Virus record (IMG/VR): IMGVR_UViG_3300046168_000017
Location: 1-59,609 of that record
DNA: 59,609 nt
Direction: 5' to 3' (one strand)
DNA from: a virus
Position 1 is the stretch's first letter, and every line of letters begins with the position of its first letter. Below are positions 16,941 to 26,412 of this stretch, one piece after another. Made by a program: the position numbers and the translations under genes. The notes under the pieces are model-generated. The model saw only the letters and a program-made list of their open reading frames with translations, was not told the DNA's origin and ran no database searches.

Positions 16941-17189
16941 ATGGCAAAAGCTAAGAAAATTAAAGAAGAACAATTAAAATTAGTTACAGCTCAGCAATCT
17001 AAATTGAGTGAACTACTAAGAAATCTTGGGGTTTTAGATTCTCAAAAAATGAACATACACACAAGCATTAAAGAACTTAGTGCTGAAATAGATTCTACTA
17101 AAAAAGAACTAGAAGAAGAGTATGGTTCAGTTAATATAAATCTAGAAGACGGATCTTATACTGATATAGAAAAAGAAGATGCCGAGTAA
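16941..17189 (+). CDS. Coiled-coil small protein
   Basis: The 82-residue product is a strong coiled-coil candidate: Lys/Glu/Leu-rich heptads across residues 8-65 (EEQLKLVTAQQSKLSELL, SIKELSAEIDSTKKELEEE). It is preceded by an AAATT-repeat leader. It overlaps the next gene by 11 bases. It may be a scaffold-like or structural assembly factor. Confidence 0.55.
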   Translation: MAKAKKIKEEQLKLVTAQQSKLSELLRNLGVLDSQKMNIHTSIKELSAEIDSTKKELEEEYGSVNINLEDGSYTDIEKEDAE

Positions 17190-17406
17190 TATTAGAAAAA
17201 TTAGTATTGGATCTGACTACAAAAATGATGCTATGCATTATTCAGTAGGTCAACAGGTTTATGGTGGTCATGAAATATCTCATATACTTTTTGAAGATTC
17301 AGACAATTCTTATAATATACATATAAAGAAAAGCAACGAAGTATTGCCGTGGAAGAAATTTAACTCTAACATGGCAATATCAGTTGAGTATGATTTAGAG
17401 TATTAA
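17179..17406 (+). CDS. Small hypothetical protein
   Basis: 75 residues, overlapping the previous gene by 11 bases and the next by one. A short N-terminal basic region is followed by beta-like strands (MHYSVGQQVYGGHEISHILF). No family recognised. Confidence 0.5.
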   Translation: MPSNIRKISIGSDYKNDAMHYSVGQQVYGGHEISHILFEDSDNSYNIHIKKSNEVLPWKKFNSNMAISVEYDLEY

Positions 17407-18011
17407 TGAATAGTTTATATGACTTTATTGTAGAACCTGTAGGTGAAAAATACAGCAATACAATAAAAGTGGGTAACAAAGAATTAGTAGTTAACACTAA
17501 AATAGAAAACTGGAAATTCGTAAATAGAATAGCTAAGGTTATTAAGACACCTTTAGCATTTAAAACTTTAATAAAAAAAGGAGACCTAGTAGTTGTTCAT
17601 CAAAATGTTTTCAGAACATTTTATGACATGAAAGGTGTTAAGAAAAAAAGTAGATCTTATTTTAAAGATAATTTATATTTTTGTGCTATAGATCAAGTTT
17701 ATTTATATAAAAATAATAAAGGTTATCACTCGTTTGGTGATAGGTGTTTTATACAACCTATAAAAGATAATCAAGATCTAACACTAGATAAAGAGCGTAG
17801 TCTTATTGGTATACTGAAATATGGCAATAGCTCGTTAAACAAGCTAGAAATAACTCCTGGTGACCTAGTTGGTTATACACCAAATGGTGAATGGGAGTTT
17901 TTAGTTGATAACGAAAGACTTTATTGTATGAAATCAAATGATATTGTAATTAAGTATGAAAACCAAGGAGACGAAGAAAAATATAATCCAAGCTGGGCAA
18001 GTAGCAGTTGA
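17406..18011 (+). CDS. Tandem GroES-like co-chaperonin
   Basis: The 201-residue protein appears to hold two GroES-type beta domains. The first (about 7-108) runs from FIVEPVGEKY through IKKGDLVVVHQNVFRTFYD to the FCAIDQVYLY strand. The second (about 109-190) runs from FGDRCFIQPIKD through IGILKYG and TPGDLVGYTPNGEWEF to MKSNDIVIKYE. This matches GroES/T4 gp31-like folds, duplicated. The C terminus (NQGDEEKYNPSWASSS) is characteristic of proteins seen in marine phages. It could act as a second co-chaperonin with the phage GroEL, or be a duplicated relative of GroES with another role. It lies directly before the terminase genes. Confidence 0.6.
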   Translation: MNSLYDFIVEPVGEKYSNTIKVGNKELVVNTKIENWKFVNRIAKVIKTPLAFKTLIKKGDLVVVHQNVFRTFYDMKGVKKKSRSYFKDNLYFCAIDQVYLYKNNKGYHSFGDRCFIQPIKDNQDLTLDKERSLIGILKYGNSSLNKLEITPGDLVGYTPNGEWEFLVDNERLYCMKSNDIVIKYENQGDEEKYNPSWASSS

Positions 18012-18231
18012 AGAATTAATAAAGGTAGCTAAAGAACCTATTGTAGATTCAGATGATGATATATCTGCTGATCGTTTAAAAAATGCAGCAGCAACAAAAA
18101 AATTAGCAATATTTGATGCTTTTGAAATATTAAATAGAATACAAGAAGAGCAAGATATGTTAGATGAAAAACCAAAAGAAATAAAACAAAGTAATTTTAA
18201 AGGCTTTGCGGAGGGTAGATCTAAAAAATAA
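17956..18231 (+). CDS. Putative terminase small subunit
   Basis: The 91-residue protein immediately precedes terL and is helical (EELIKVAKEPIV...ADRLKNAAATKKLAIFDAFEILNRIQEEQ), with an acidic patch and a Lys-rich end. It sits exactly where a small terminase is expected. The start at 17956 lies inside the previous gene (56-base overlap). No helix-turn-helix can be proven by eye, so the role is inferred from place. Confidence 0.55.
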   Translation: MKTKETKKNIIQAGQVAVEELIKVAKEPIVDSDDDISADRLKNAAATKKLAIFDAFEILNRIQEEQDMLDEKPKEIKQSNFKGFAEGRSKK

Positions 18232-20453
18232 TGTATCAACAAAGTCTATATAAAGTATTACCCAACCACATAAAACCTAAGATTCTTAAAAAGATGAATA
18301 GGTACAAAAAGTGGGAATACGGTTACAACGAGGATCATGATGTAGTTGTGATAAGTAAAACCGGTAAAATTGGAGAGGTTTATGAAATACAAAACCTAAA
18401 AATAGCTTTGCCTGAAAAAAAAGATATTCATACGTTTGATAATAACAAATGGAACAAAACTGAATATCCTAAGGTTCTAAGCAAGATAAAAACAACGTTT
18501 GACTGGAAGCAATATCCACAAGATTTTAAAGAAAAATGGTATGATTACATTGATAAAGAGTTTACCCGTAGGGAGGAAGGTTTTTGGTTTTATAACAAAA
18601 ACGTTGCTACTTACCTTACTGGTACTCATTACATGTACTTGCAGTGGAGTAAAATTGACGTTGGGGCACCAGACTTTCGGGAATCAAATAGATTATTCTT
18701 CATTTTCTGGGAAGCTTGTAAGGCCGATATACGATCCTACGGACTGTGCTACCTTAAGAATCGTCGATCAGGCTTTTCCTTTATGGCATCAGGAGAGGTG
18801 GTCAACTTGGCTACAATATCCTCCGACTCTAGATATGGAGTATTATCTAAGACTGGACCTGATGCGAAGAAGATGTTTACAGACAAGGTGGTACCGATAT
18901 CCGTTAATTATCCATTCTTTTTCAAGCCGACCCAGGACGGTATGGACAGGCCCAAGACCGAGCTTGCCTATCGTGTCCCAGCCACAAAATACACCCGTCG
19001 TAAGCTTACCTCGTCCACCACGGAAGAAATTGCCCAAGAAGAATTACAAGGCTTGGACACCACAATCGACTGGAAGAATACGGGTGACAACTCCTACGAT
19101 GGTGAGAAACTCAAACTCCTCGTCCACGATGAGAGCGGTAAATGGGAAAGGCCGAACAACATCCTCAACAACTGGCGTGTTACGAAAACAACCTTAAGAC
19201 TAGGTAGTAGAATTATAGGTAAGTGTATGATGGGATCAACATCAAACGCTTTAGATAAAGGTGGTAGAAACTTTAAGAAATTATATGACGACTCTGACGT
19301 TACAAAAAGAAACAGCAATGGACAGACTCGCTCAGGACTCTATTCTTTGTTCATACCTATGGAATGGAACTACGAAGGATACATTGATTCTTATGGCTTA
19401 CCTGTATTCGACACACCAAAAAAACCTATTGAAGGACCACAAGGTGATAAAATAAAAATAGGTGTAATAGAGTATTGGAACAACGAGGTAGAAGGACTTA
19501 AAGACGATCAAGACGGTTTAAATGAATTTTATAGACAGTTTCCACGTACAACTAAGCACGCTTTTAGAGACGAATCAAAAGAGTCTTTATTTAATCTAAC
19601 TAAAATATATCAACAAATAGATTTTAATGAAGATTTAAAAAACTCTATAAATGTAACAAAAGGTAGTTTTCAATGGGAAAACGGAGACAAAGACACTAGA
19701 GTTATATTTGTGCCAAACAAAAACGGTAGATTTTTTATAAGTTGGGTACCTCCTGTTAGTTTACAAAACAAAAGGTTTTTAAAAAATGGAGTTAATTATC
19801 CAGGTAACGAACACTGTGGTGCTTTTGGTTGTGATCCATATGATATATCAGGGACAGTAGATAAAAGAGGTTCTAATGGATCTTTACACGGTTTAACTAA
19901 GTTTAGCATGGAAGAGGTTCCAGCAAATCATTTTTTCTTAGAATACATAGCTAGACCACAAACTGCTGAGATATTTTTTGAAGATGTATTAATGGCTTGC
20001 GTGTTTTACGGCATGCCAATATTAGCTGAAAACAATAAGCCAAGATTACTTTATTATTTTAAACGTAGAGGTTATAGAGGTTTTGCTATGAATAGACCAG
20101 ATAAAAAAAGAAACAAACTATCTGTAACAGAAAGAGAAATAGGTGGTATACCTAACTCAAGCGAAGATATTAAACAAGCACACGCTTCTGCTATAGAAAC
20201 TTACATAGAGCATTTTGTTGGATTAAAAGAAACTGGATATGGTGATATGTATTTTCAACGAACCTTAGAAGATTGGTCTAAATTTAATATAAACAACAGA
20301 ACGTCTCATGATGCTTCTATTAGTTCTGGCTTAGCTTTAATGGCTTGTAACAAACATAGGTATTCACCGACAAATAGAAAAGAATTAAAACCAGTTGATT
20401 TAGGTATTAAAAAATACGACAACAAAGGAGCTATATCAAAAATTTTAAATTAA
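18231..20453 (+). CDS. terL: Terminase large subunit (TerL)
   Basis: The 740-residue packaging motor has an N-terminal ATPase and a C-terminal nuclease. A Walker A-like segment lies at about 176-183 (KNRRSGFS) and a Walker B at 297-301 (LVHDE, with D300/E301). The RNase H-like nuclease shows GCDPYD (535-538) and later acidic residues (HDASIS near the end). The start (ATG at 18231) overlaps the previous stop by one base, and the end overlaps portal. Codons 160-318 (about 18710-19185) use many G/C third positions; G+C there is about 48% by hand count, against about a third just before and after, suggesting a mosaic block. Confidence 0.9.
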   Translation: MYQQSLYKVLPNHIKPKILKKMNRYKKWEYGYNEDHDVVVISKTGKIGEVYEIQNLKIALPEKKDIHTFDNNKWNKTEYPKVLSKIKTTFDWKQYPQDFKEKWYDYIDKEFTRREEGFWFYNKNVATYLTGTHYMYLQWSKIDVGAPDFRESNRLFFIFWEACKADIRSYGLCYLKNRRSGFSFMASGEVVNLATISSDSRYGVLSKTGPDAKKMFTDKVVPISVNYPFFFKPTQDGMDRPKTELAYRVPATKYTRRKLTSSTTEEIAQEELQGLDTTIDWKNTGDNSYDGEKLKLLVHDESGKWERPNNILNNWRVTKTTLRLGSRIIGKCMMGSTSNALDKGGRNFKKLYDDSDVTKRNSNGQTRSGLYSLFIPMEWNYEGYIDSYGLPVFDTPKKPIEGPQGDKIKIGVIEYWNNEVEGLKDDQDGLNEFYRQFPRTTKHAFRDESKESLFNLTKIYQQIDFNEDLKNSINVTKGSFQWENGDKDTRVIFVPNKNGRFFISWVPPVSLQNKRFLKNGVNYPGNEHCGAFGCDPYDISGTVDKRGSNGSLHGLTKFSMEEVPANHFFLEYIARPQTAEIFFEDVLMACVFYGMPILAENNKPRLLYYFKRRGYRGFAMNRPDKKRNKLSVTEREIGGIPNSSEDIKQAHASAIETYIEHFVGLKETGYGDMYFQRTLEDWSKFNINNRTSHDASISSGLALMACNKHRYSPTNRKELKPVDLGIKKYDNKGAISKILN
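18715..19190 (+). other. G+C-rich mosaic block inside terL
   Basis: Hand counts give about 48% G+C over 18721-19200, while 18541-18600 and 19201-19320 are about 32-33%. The block uses codons such as CTC, GTC, CCG and CGT that are rare in the rest of this genome and spans the Walker A-Walker B portion of the motor. The frame and protein motifs are continuous across it. It looks like a recombined segment from a phage with another codon use, though constraint on the DNA could also play a role. Confidence 0.65.
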
Positions 20454-22858
20454 TGAATATATATACTAACACGAGAACTTCATTTCCTAGCCAAGTGGTT
20501 AGCGACGCAGAAAAAGCCAGTATTGAGTATGGTAAACAAGTCGCACAAGCAATAGAAGGCGAATGGTTTTCTCAAGGTAGAACAACTGGAAATAGATATT
20601 TAACAGCTTGGAATAATTTTCATAATCTAAGATTATACGCTAGAGGAGAGCAGTCTATACAAAAATATAAAGATGAATTGTCTATTAATGGTGATTTGTC
20701 TTATCTTAATTTAGACTGGCAACCAGTACCTATATTATCAAAATTTGTTGATATAGTTGTAAATGGAATATCTGCTAGAACATACGATATAAAAGCTTAC
20801 GCTCAAGATCCTGACTCTATAAAGAAAAGAACAGCTTATGCTTCTAAGATATATGAAGACATGCTGGCTAAAGATTATCTAGATGGATTAAAAGAAACAT
20901 TAGGTATAGATTTGTATCAAGTTCCTAATCCAGATCAACTACCAGAAAGTGAAGAAGAGTTAGAATTACATATGCAGCTTAGTTATAAGCAGTCTATAGA
21001 AATAGCAGAAGAAGAAGCTATATCTTCTGTAATGGCTCAAAATAAATATGATTTAATAAAACGTAGATTAAACATGGACTTAACAGTTTGTGGTATTTCT
21101 GCAGCTAAAACAAATTTTAACTTAGCTAATGGAATAACTATAGACTATGTTGATCCTGCTTACATGGTTTATTCATATACTGAAGATCCTAATTTTGAAG
21201 ACATATACTACGTTGGCGAAATAAAAGCTATAACAATACCGGAACTTAAAAAAGAGTTTCCAGACTTATCTAATAAAGAGTTAGAACGTATACAAAATAT
21301 GCCAGGTAATAGATCTTATATAACCGGATGGGGAGATTATGATGATAATACGGTTCAAGTTCTTTATTTTGATTATAAGACTTACCATAATCAAGTTTTT
21401 AAAATTAAACAAACAGATCAAGGCTTAATAAAAGCTATTGAAAAAGATGATAGTTTTAATCCACCTGAAAACGAAAGCTTTGAAAGAGTATCAAGATCAA
21501 TCGAAGTTTTATACAGCGGAGCTAAAGTGCTAGGTACTGATACTATGTTAAAGTGGGAATTAGCTGAGAACATGTCAAGACCTTATGCTGATACTACTAA
21601 AGTAAAAATGAACTACTCTATATGTGCGCCTAGAATATACAAAGGTAGAATAGAATCACTAGTTAGCAAGTGTATAGGTTTTGCAGATATGATTCAATTA
21701 ACTCATTTAAAGTTACAGCAGGTTATGTCTAGAATAGTGCCTGATGGTGTTTACTTAGATATGGATGGTTTAGCTGAAGTTGATTTAGGTAACGGTACAA
21801 ACTATAATCCAGCAGAAGCATTAAATATGTATTTCCAAACTGGTAGTATTGTTGGTAGATCACTCACGCAAGACGGTGATATGAATCCTGGAAAAGTACC
21901 AATTCAAGAACTAAACTCTAGTTCTGGTCAAGGCAAAATACAAAGCTTAATACAGACGTATCAATATTATTTACAGATGATACGCGACGTAACCGGACTT
22001 AATGAAGCTAGAGATGGTAGTACTCCAGACAAAAGCACTTTAGTAGGATTACAAAAAATGGCCGCTAACGCGTCCAATGTAGCTACTAGACATATAAAGC
22101 AAGCTGGTTCTTATTTAACGCTTAGAATTGCAGAGAACATAGCGCTGAAAGTGGCAGATGCTTTAGAGTTTCCACTAACAGCTGAATCACTAGTTAATTC
22201 TATAAGTGACTATAATGTAAACACTCTAAAAGAAGTTGTTAATTTAAATCTTCATGATTTTGGAATATTCTTAGAGTTAGAACCAGACGAAGAAGAAAAA
22301 CAACAGTTAGAACAAAACATACAAGTTGCTTTACAACAAGGTGGTATTGACTTAGAAGACGCTATTGATTTAAGGCAAATAAAAAATCTTAAATTAGCTA
22401 ACCAGCTTCTAAAAGTAAAACGTAAACAAAAAGCTGTTAAAGAACAAGAGAACGCTCAAGCTAATATAGTAGCTCAAAGTGAAGCTCAAGCTGCTGCTAA
22501 TGAAAAAATAGCAATGAACGAGGTTCAAAAGCAAGAAGCTATTAGTGGTTCTAAGGTTCAATACGAGCAGTCAAGAACTCAAATGGAAATTCAAAAAATG
22601 CAAACTCAAGCTCAGCTTGATATGCAGAAGATGCAAATGCAGCATCAATTTGACGTTGAATTAGCTAAGATGCAACTTCAACAACAACAAGAAAAACAAA
22701 AACAGCAAGAAGAAGCTAAAGACAAGCGTATACAAATGGAAGGTACGCAACAAAGTAAAATGATAGAACAAAGAAAAAACAATGGACTACCTATAGACTT
22801 TGAAAGCCAAGGTGCATCAAGTGAGCCATCTGTGGCGCAGAGTGAGCAACAAGCTTAA
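20453..22858 (+). CDS. Portal protein
   Basis: The 801-residue protein follows TerL directly, the canonical place. N-terminal WNNFHNLRLYARGEQS and the region up to about 650 fit a phage portal. The last 130 residues are Gln/Glu/Lys/Met-rich (QEKQKQQEEAK...) and form a long helical/coiled-coil tail, as in portals with C-terminal extensions. It forms the dodecameric ring through which DNA enters and leaves the capsid. Identity is inferred from order and sequence, not a search. Confidence 0.8.
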   Translation: MNIYTNTRTSFPSQVVSDAEKASIEYGKQVAQAIEGEWFSQGRTTGNRYLTAWNNFHNLRLYARGEQSIQKYKDELSINGDLSYLNLDWQPVPILSKFVDIVVNGISARTYDIKAYAQDPDSIKKRTAYASKIYEDMLAKDYLDGLKETLGIDLYQVPNPDQLPESEEELELHMQLSYKQSIEIAEEEAISSVMAQNKYDLIKRRLNMDLTVCGISAAKTNFNLANGITIDYVDPAYMVYSYTEDPNFEDIYYVGEIKAITIPELKKEFPDLSNKELERIQNMPGNRSYITGWGDYDDNTVQVLYFDYKTYHNQVFKIKQTDQGLIKAIEKDDSFNPPENESFERVSRSIEVLYSGAKVLGTDTMLKWELAENMSRPYADTTKVKMNYSICAPRIYKGRIESLVSKCIGFADMIQLTHLKLQQVMSRIVPDGVYLDMDGLAEVDLGNGTNYNPAEALNMYFQTGSIVGRSLTQDGDMNPGKVPIQELNSSSGQGKIQSLIQTYQYYLQMIRDVTGLNEARDGSTPDKSTLVGLQKMAANASNVATRHIKQAGSYLTLRIAENIALKVADALEFPLTAESLVNSISDYNVNTLKEVVNLNLHDFGIFLELEPDEEEKQQLEQNIQVALQQGGIDLEDAIDLRQIKNLKLANQLLKVKRKQKAVKEQENAQANIVAQSEAQAAANEKIAMNEVQKQEAISGSKVQYEQSRTQMEIQKMQTQAQLDMQKMQMQHQFDVELAKMQLQQQQEKQKQQEEAKDKRIQMEGTQQSKMIEQRKNNGLPIDFESQGASSEPSVAQSEQQA

Positions 22859-22868
22859 ATTTATTAAT

Positions 22869-22893
22869 TATTTAATTATATTATATTATGTCA
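22869..22893 (+). promoter_or_regulatory. Shared start leader, copy 1
   Basis: The bases from TATTTAATTATATTA through the start codon and Met-Ser codons at 22869-22893 are identical to 25626-25650. Both precede head genes whose products begin MS. A conserved leader that contains the start codon suggests a fixed translation or promoter element. Confidence 0.5.
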
Positions 22894-24084
22894 GAAATCA
22901 AAACAAATGAACCTGTTAAGCAGGAAGGTGAATTCAAAATAAAAAAGAAAACGCCTAAAAACCTAGTAGAAAAAGATCAAATTAAACCTATAAAAGTAGA
23001 TCTAAATAAAGATCCAAACGTTAATATAGAAAAGCCAATAAAGGTAGAAATAAAAAAAGAAGACGATGCCATTCAAATCGGAGAAACAAAGAAGGTATCT
23101 GTGGAAGAACCATCCGGAGATAGCGCAAAGGTGGGAGAACCTGTACAAGAGTCCGACGAGACTACTGAAGGGTTTTCTCCGATCAAAGAAGTAACTGATG
23201 AAGTTAAAGAAATTGAACAAGAAGTAAAAGAAGCTGTAAGAGATGAAAAGGTAATAGGTAAACCTTTACCAGAAAACATTGAAAAGCTAGTTTCTTTTAT
23301 GGAAGACACTGGTGGAACTATAGAAGATTACACTAGATTAAACGCTGATTACACAAGCGTAGATGACAATACTTTATTAAAAGAGTATTATAAAAAATCT
23401 AAACCACATTTAGATTTAGAAGAAATTAATTTCATAATGGAAGAAAACTTTGATTATGATATAGATATTGACGAAGAGCGAGAAGTCAAAAAAAAGAAAC
23501 TCGCTAAAAAAGAAGAGGTTGCAAAAGCTAAAAACTTTTTAGAGGAAACGAAAAAGAAATATTACGACGAAATCAAGTTGAGACCCGGCGTAACTCAGGA
23601 CCAACAAAAAGCTATGGATTTTTTCAACCGATATAATAAGGAGCAAGAAATAGCTACACAACAACACGATTTATTTAAACAAAAAACTAAAAATTTATTT
23701 AATGACGATTTCGAAGGTTTCGATATTAAAGTTGGAGATAAAAGATATAAGTATAATGTCGTTAATCGTGATAAAGTAGCCGAAAGCCAATCTAACATAA
23801 CAAACCTTGTCGGGAAGTTCCTAGACAGCGAAGGTAATGTGGAAGATGCTAAAGGTTATCATAAAGCTATTTATGCTGCTGAAAACGTAGATAAGATTGC
23901 CGCTCATTTTTATGAGCAAGGAAAAGCAGATGCTGTAAAGGAAGTTGTAAACAAATCAAAAAATCTAAGTGATACTGAAGGTAGAAAATCACAAGGAGAT
24001 GTATTTGTTGGCGGAATGAAAGTAAAAGCTATTTCTGGTGCAGACTCTACAAAACTTAAAATTAAAACAAAAAGGTTTAACTAA
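22888..24084 (+). CDS. Putative scaffold or head-assembly protein
   Basis: The 398-residue protein lies between portal and the capsid gene, where a scaffold is usual. It is strongly charged, Lys/Glu-rich throughout, with an acidic middle and predicted coiled coils (about 100-190 and 190-290), and it has no hydrophobic membrane segment. Scaffolds are typically such elongated, charged proteins. A separate protease domain is not visible. The role is inferred from place and composition. Confidence 0.6.
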   Translation: MSEIKTNEPVKQEGEFKIKKKTPKNLVEKDQIKPIKVDLNKDPNVNIEKPIKVEIKKEDDAIQIGETKKVSVEEPSGDSAKVGEPVQESDETTEGFSPIKEVTDEVKEIEQEVKEAVRDEKVIGKPLPENIEKLVSFMEDTGGTIEDYTRLNADYTSVDDNTLLKEYYKKSKPHLDLEEINFIMEENFDYDIDIDEEREVKKKKLAKKEEVAKAKNFLEETKKKYYDEIKLRPGVTQDQQKAMDFFNRYNKEQEIATQQHDLFKQKTKNLFNDDFEGFDIKVGDKRYKYNVVNRDKVAESQSNITNLVGKFLDSEGNVEDAKGYHKAIYAAENVDKIAAHFYEQGKADAVKEVVNKSKNLSDTEGRKSQGDVFVGGMKVKAISGADSTKLKIKTKRFN

Positions 24085-24100
24085 TTAAAATTAACAAATT

Positions 24101-25564
24101 ATGAGTTTATCTCCACAATTTGGTAGTATTGTACCTTCGCAAATCCAACAAACTTTAGCTAACAATTATTTAGCTTTTGATGGTGGTGCTAATGATTTTG
24201 CGCAACAATATTTACCAGAAATTTACGAACAAGAAGTAGAGCGTTATGGAAACAGAACGTTATCTGGCTTCTTAAGAATGGTTGGCGCTGAAATGCCAAT
24301 GACATCTGATCAAATAATTTGGTCTGAACAAAATAGATTACATGTATCATACGACGGATGTGCGCAAGCAAACGTTGGTGGTTTAAACAACGGTAGTAAA
24401 ATAACAATCGGCGGTGGCGCTACAGCGTTTAACGTTATGAGTGTAAATGACACAATTGTAGTTCTTGATCCAGCTACTGGATTAGAAGCAAAGTGTATTG
24501 TTATGGTTAGTACTGCTGGTGCTGGTGGTGCTGGAAACGTAGATGTACAATGTTTAAATCCTGCTACTAGTTTAACCACTCAAGGTTTCTCTGCAACTGG
24601 ATTAAAGATATTTGTATACGGTTCTGCTTATACTAAAGGAACAAGCTTAGGTGCTGGAGCTGCTGGAACTAATTCAGCTGCAAGAACTTCTATTACTCCT
24701 TCTTTCACACAATTTTCTAACTCACCTCTTATTTTGAGAGATCAATTCCAAATAAATGGATCTGATATGGCTCAAATTGGATGGGTTGAAGTTGCAACTG
24801 AAGATGGTGCTTCTGGTTTTTTATGGTACTTAAAAGCTGAGTCTGAAACAAGACTACGTTTTGAAGATTACCTAGAAATGGCTATGGTAGAAAGTGAGTT
24901 AAATGCTCATGCTGCAGGAAATGTTGCATATCAAGCTGGACGTTTACCAGGATCTGAAGGTTTATTTGCTGCTATCAGAAACAGAGGAAATGTAGAAGTA
25001 GGATTTACTGCTGCTGCTGGATTAGATGAATTTGATGCAATTCTTAAAAACTTAGATACTCAAGGTGCTATTGAAGAAAACATGCTTTTCTTACAGAGAC
25101 AAACTGCTCTTGATTTTGATGATATGCTAGCAAGCATTTCTGGCGGATTCGCTGGAGGAACTGCTTTTGGTTTATTTGAAAACTCAGAAGAAATGGCTCT
25201 TAACCTTGGATTCTCAGGATTTAGAAGAGGTTCTTATGACTTTTACAAAACTGATTGGAAATACTTAAATGACGCTTCTACTCGTGGAGGTATTGTTGGT
25301 GTTAATTCAATTGAAGGTGTATTAGTACCTGCTGGAACTTCTACTGTTTATGATCAAGTACTTGGTACAAACATCAGACGACCATTTTTACACGTGCGTT
25401 ATAGAGCTTCACAAGCTGATGACAGACGTATGAAATCTTGGTTAACTGGTTCTGCTGGTGGTGCTTTCACTTCAGATTTAGATGCGATGCAAATCAACTT
25501 CTTATCTGAAAGATGTTTAGTAACTCAAGCTGCTAATAACTTTGTATTATTCCAAGGATTGTAA
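24101..25564 (+). CDS. Major capsid protein
   Basis: The 487-residue product is balanced in composition, rich in Gly/Ala/Ser/Thr, and contains beta-type stretches. It follows the putative scaffold and is followed by a strong terminator, as expected for an abundantly made capsid protein. The N terminus (MSLSPQFGSIVPSQIQQ) has a likely processing or assembly arm, and the LRDQFQINGSDMAQIGW segment sits in the central region. HK97-type identity is inferred from order and size; the exact fold was not verified. Confidence 0.75.
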   Translation: MSLSPQFGSIVPSQIQQTLANNYLAFDGGANDFAQQYLPEIYEQEVERYGNRTLSGFLRMVGAEMPMTSDQIIWSEQNRLHVSYDGCAQANVGGLNNGSKITIGGGATAFNVMSVNDTIVVLDPATGLEAKCIVMVSTAGAGGAGNVDVQCLNPATSLTTQGFSATGLKIFVYGSAYTKGTSLGAGAAGTNSAARTSITPSFTQFSNSPLILRDQFQINGSDMAQIGWVEVATEDGASGFLWYLKAESETRLRFEDYLEMAMVESELNAHAAGNVAYQAGRLPGSEGLFAAIRNRGNVEVGFTAAAGLDEFDAILKNLDTQGAIEENMLFLQRQTALDFDDMLASISGGFAGGTAFGLFENSEEMALNLGFSGFRRGSYDFYKTDWKYLNDASTRGGIVGVNSIEGVLVPAGTSTVYDQVLGTNIRRPFLHVRYRASQADDRRMKSWLTGSAGGAFTSDLDAMQINFLSERCLVTQAANNFVLFQGL

Positions 25565-25582
25565 AATCCATTAATGTAATTC

Positions 25583-25609
25583 TTACCCTCGTTAAATTAA
25601 CGGGGGTAA
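25583..25609 (+). terminator. Hairpin terminator after capsid gene
   Basis: A 13-base stem (TTACCCTCGTTAA) pairs with TTAACGGGGGTAA, with one G-U wobble and a one-base centre, and is followed by the T-rich TTATTACTTTT. It lies between the capsid gene and the gene at 25645. Strong hairpins after capsid genes help set their high expression. Confidence 0.7.
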
Positions 25610-25625
25610 TTATTACTTTTATAAC

Positions 25626-25650
25626 TATTTAATTATATTATATTATGTCA
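25626..25650 (+). promoter_or_regulatory. Shared start leader, copy 2
   Basis: Identical over 25 bases to 22869-22893. It includes the ATG and first residues of the protein encoded at 25645. It begins 16 bases after the capsid terminator stem. Confidence 0.5.
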
Positions 25651-26412
25651 AAAATAAAAGAAAACCCAGTTAAAGAAACCTGGGAAATCAAAGATAGAGT
25701 TTACTATCTAAAACAAAATAAAAGTCCATTAACATTAACAATACCAGGAAAGCATACAAGAAAACATGCTTTATTGTATTTTGATGAAACAACTGGACAA
25801 CAAAGAGAATTAAGATACGCTACAAATCAAGGATCTCCTTTTGTAGACGAACAAAAAGGTGAAGCTACAATGGGTCACATAATGTTTAGAGATGGCACGT
25901 TAACTGTTAATAAAAACGATGTTGCATTGCAAAAGTTACTTTCTTTATATCACCCTTTAAGGAATAAATTATATGAAGAGTTTAGCGCTGTCACTGAAGC
26001 TGAAGATGATTTAGATGTTATAAATTTAGAAATAGATGCTATGACGGCTGCTAGATCTATAGACATTGATCAAGCAGAGGCAATATTAAGAGTTGAAAAA
26101 GGATCAGTTGTAAACACGATGAGCTCTAAAGAATTAAAAAGAGACTTATTATTATTTGCTAAAAACAATCCTAAAATGTTTATATCGTTAGCTAAAGATG
26201 ATAATGTTCAACTTAGAAACTTTGCAATAAAAGCTCAAGAAGCTGGAATTATAAAACTATCTCAAGATCAAAGAACATTTACATGGGGATCAAATGATAG
26301 AAAATTAATGAACGTACCTTTTGATGAAAATCCATATTCAGCATTTGCTGCTTTCTTAAAAACAGATGAAGGTGTTGAAATCTATAAATCTATAGATAAA
26401 AAACTAAAATAA
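25645..26412 (+). CDS. Hypothetical head/neck protein
   Basis: This 255-residue product has a N-terminal beta-rich part (about 10-90, IKDRVYYLKQ...HALLYFDETTG) and a helical C-terminal half. It contains QGSPFVDE, a chance or related SPF motif. It is isolated between two terminators, so it may be independently controlled. No family recognised; position between capsid and tail genes suggests a virion role. Confidence 0.5.
   Translation: MSKIKENPVKETWEIKDRVYYLKQNKSPLTLTIPGKHTRKHALLYFDETTGQQRELRYATNQGSPFVDEQKGEATMGHIMFRDGTLTVNKNDVALQKLLSLYHPLRNKLYEEFSAVTEAEDDLDVINLEIDAMTAARSIDIDQAEAILRVEKGSVVNTMSSKELKRDLLLFAKNNPKMFISLAKDDNVQLRNFAIKAQEAGIIKLSQDQRTFTWGSNDRKLMNVPFDENPYSAFAAFLKTDEGVEIYKSIDKKLK

Noticed and set aside
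18499-19197. 232-residue plus-strand frame inside terL
   Set aside because: It is an alternate frame over the G+C-rich block of terL. The terL frame carries the Walker motifs, so this is a by-product of composition.
23002-23309. Minus-strand frames inside the scaffold gene
   Set aside because: Antisense of Lys/Glu-rich sequence gives Phe/Ser-rich frames without support.
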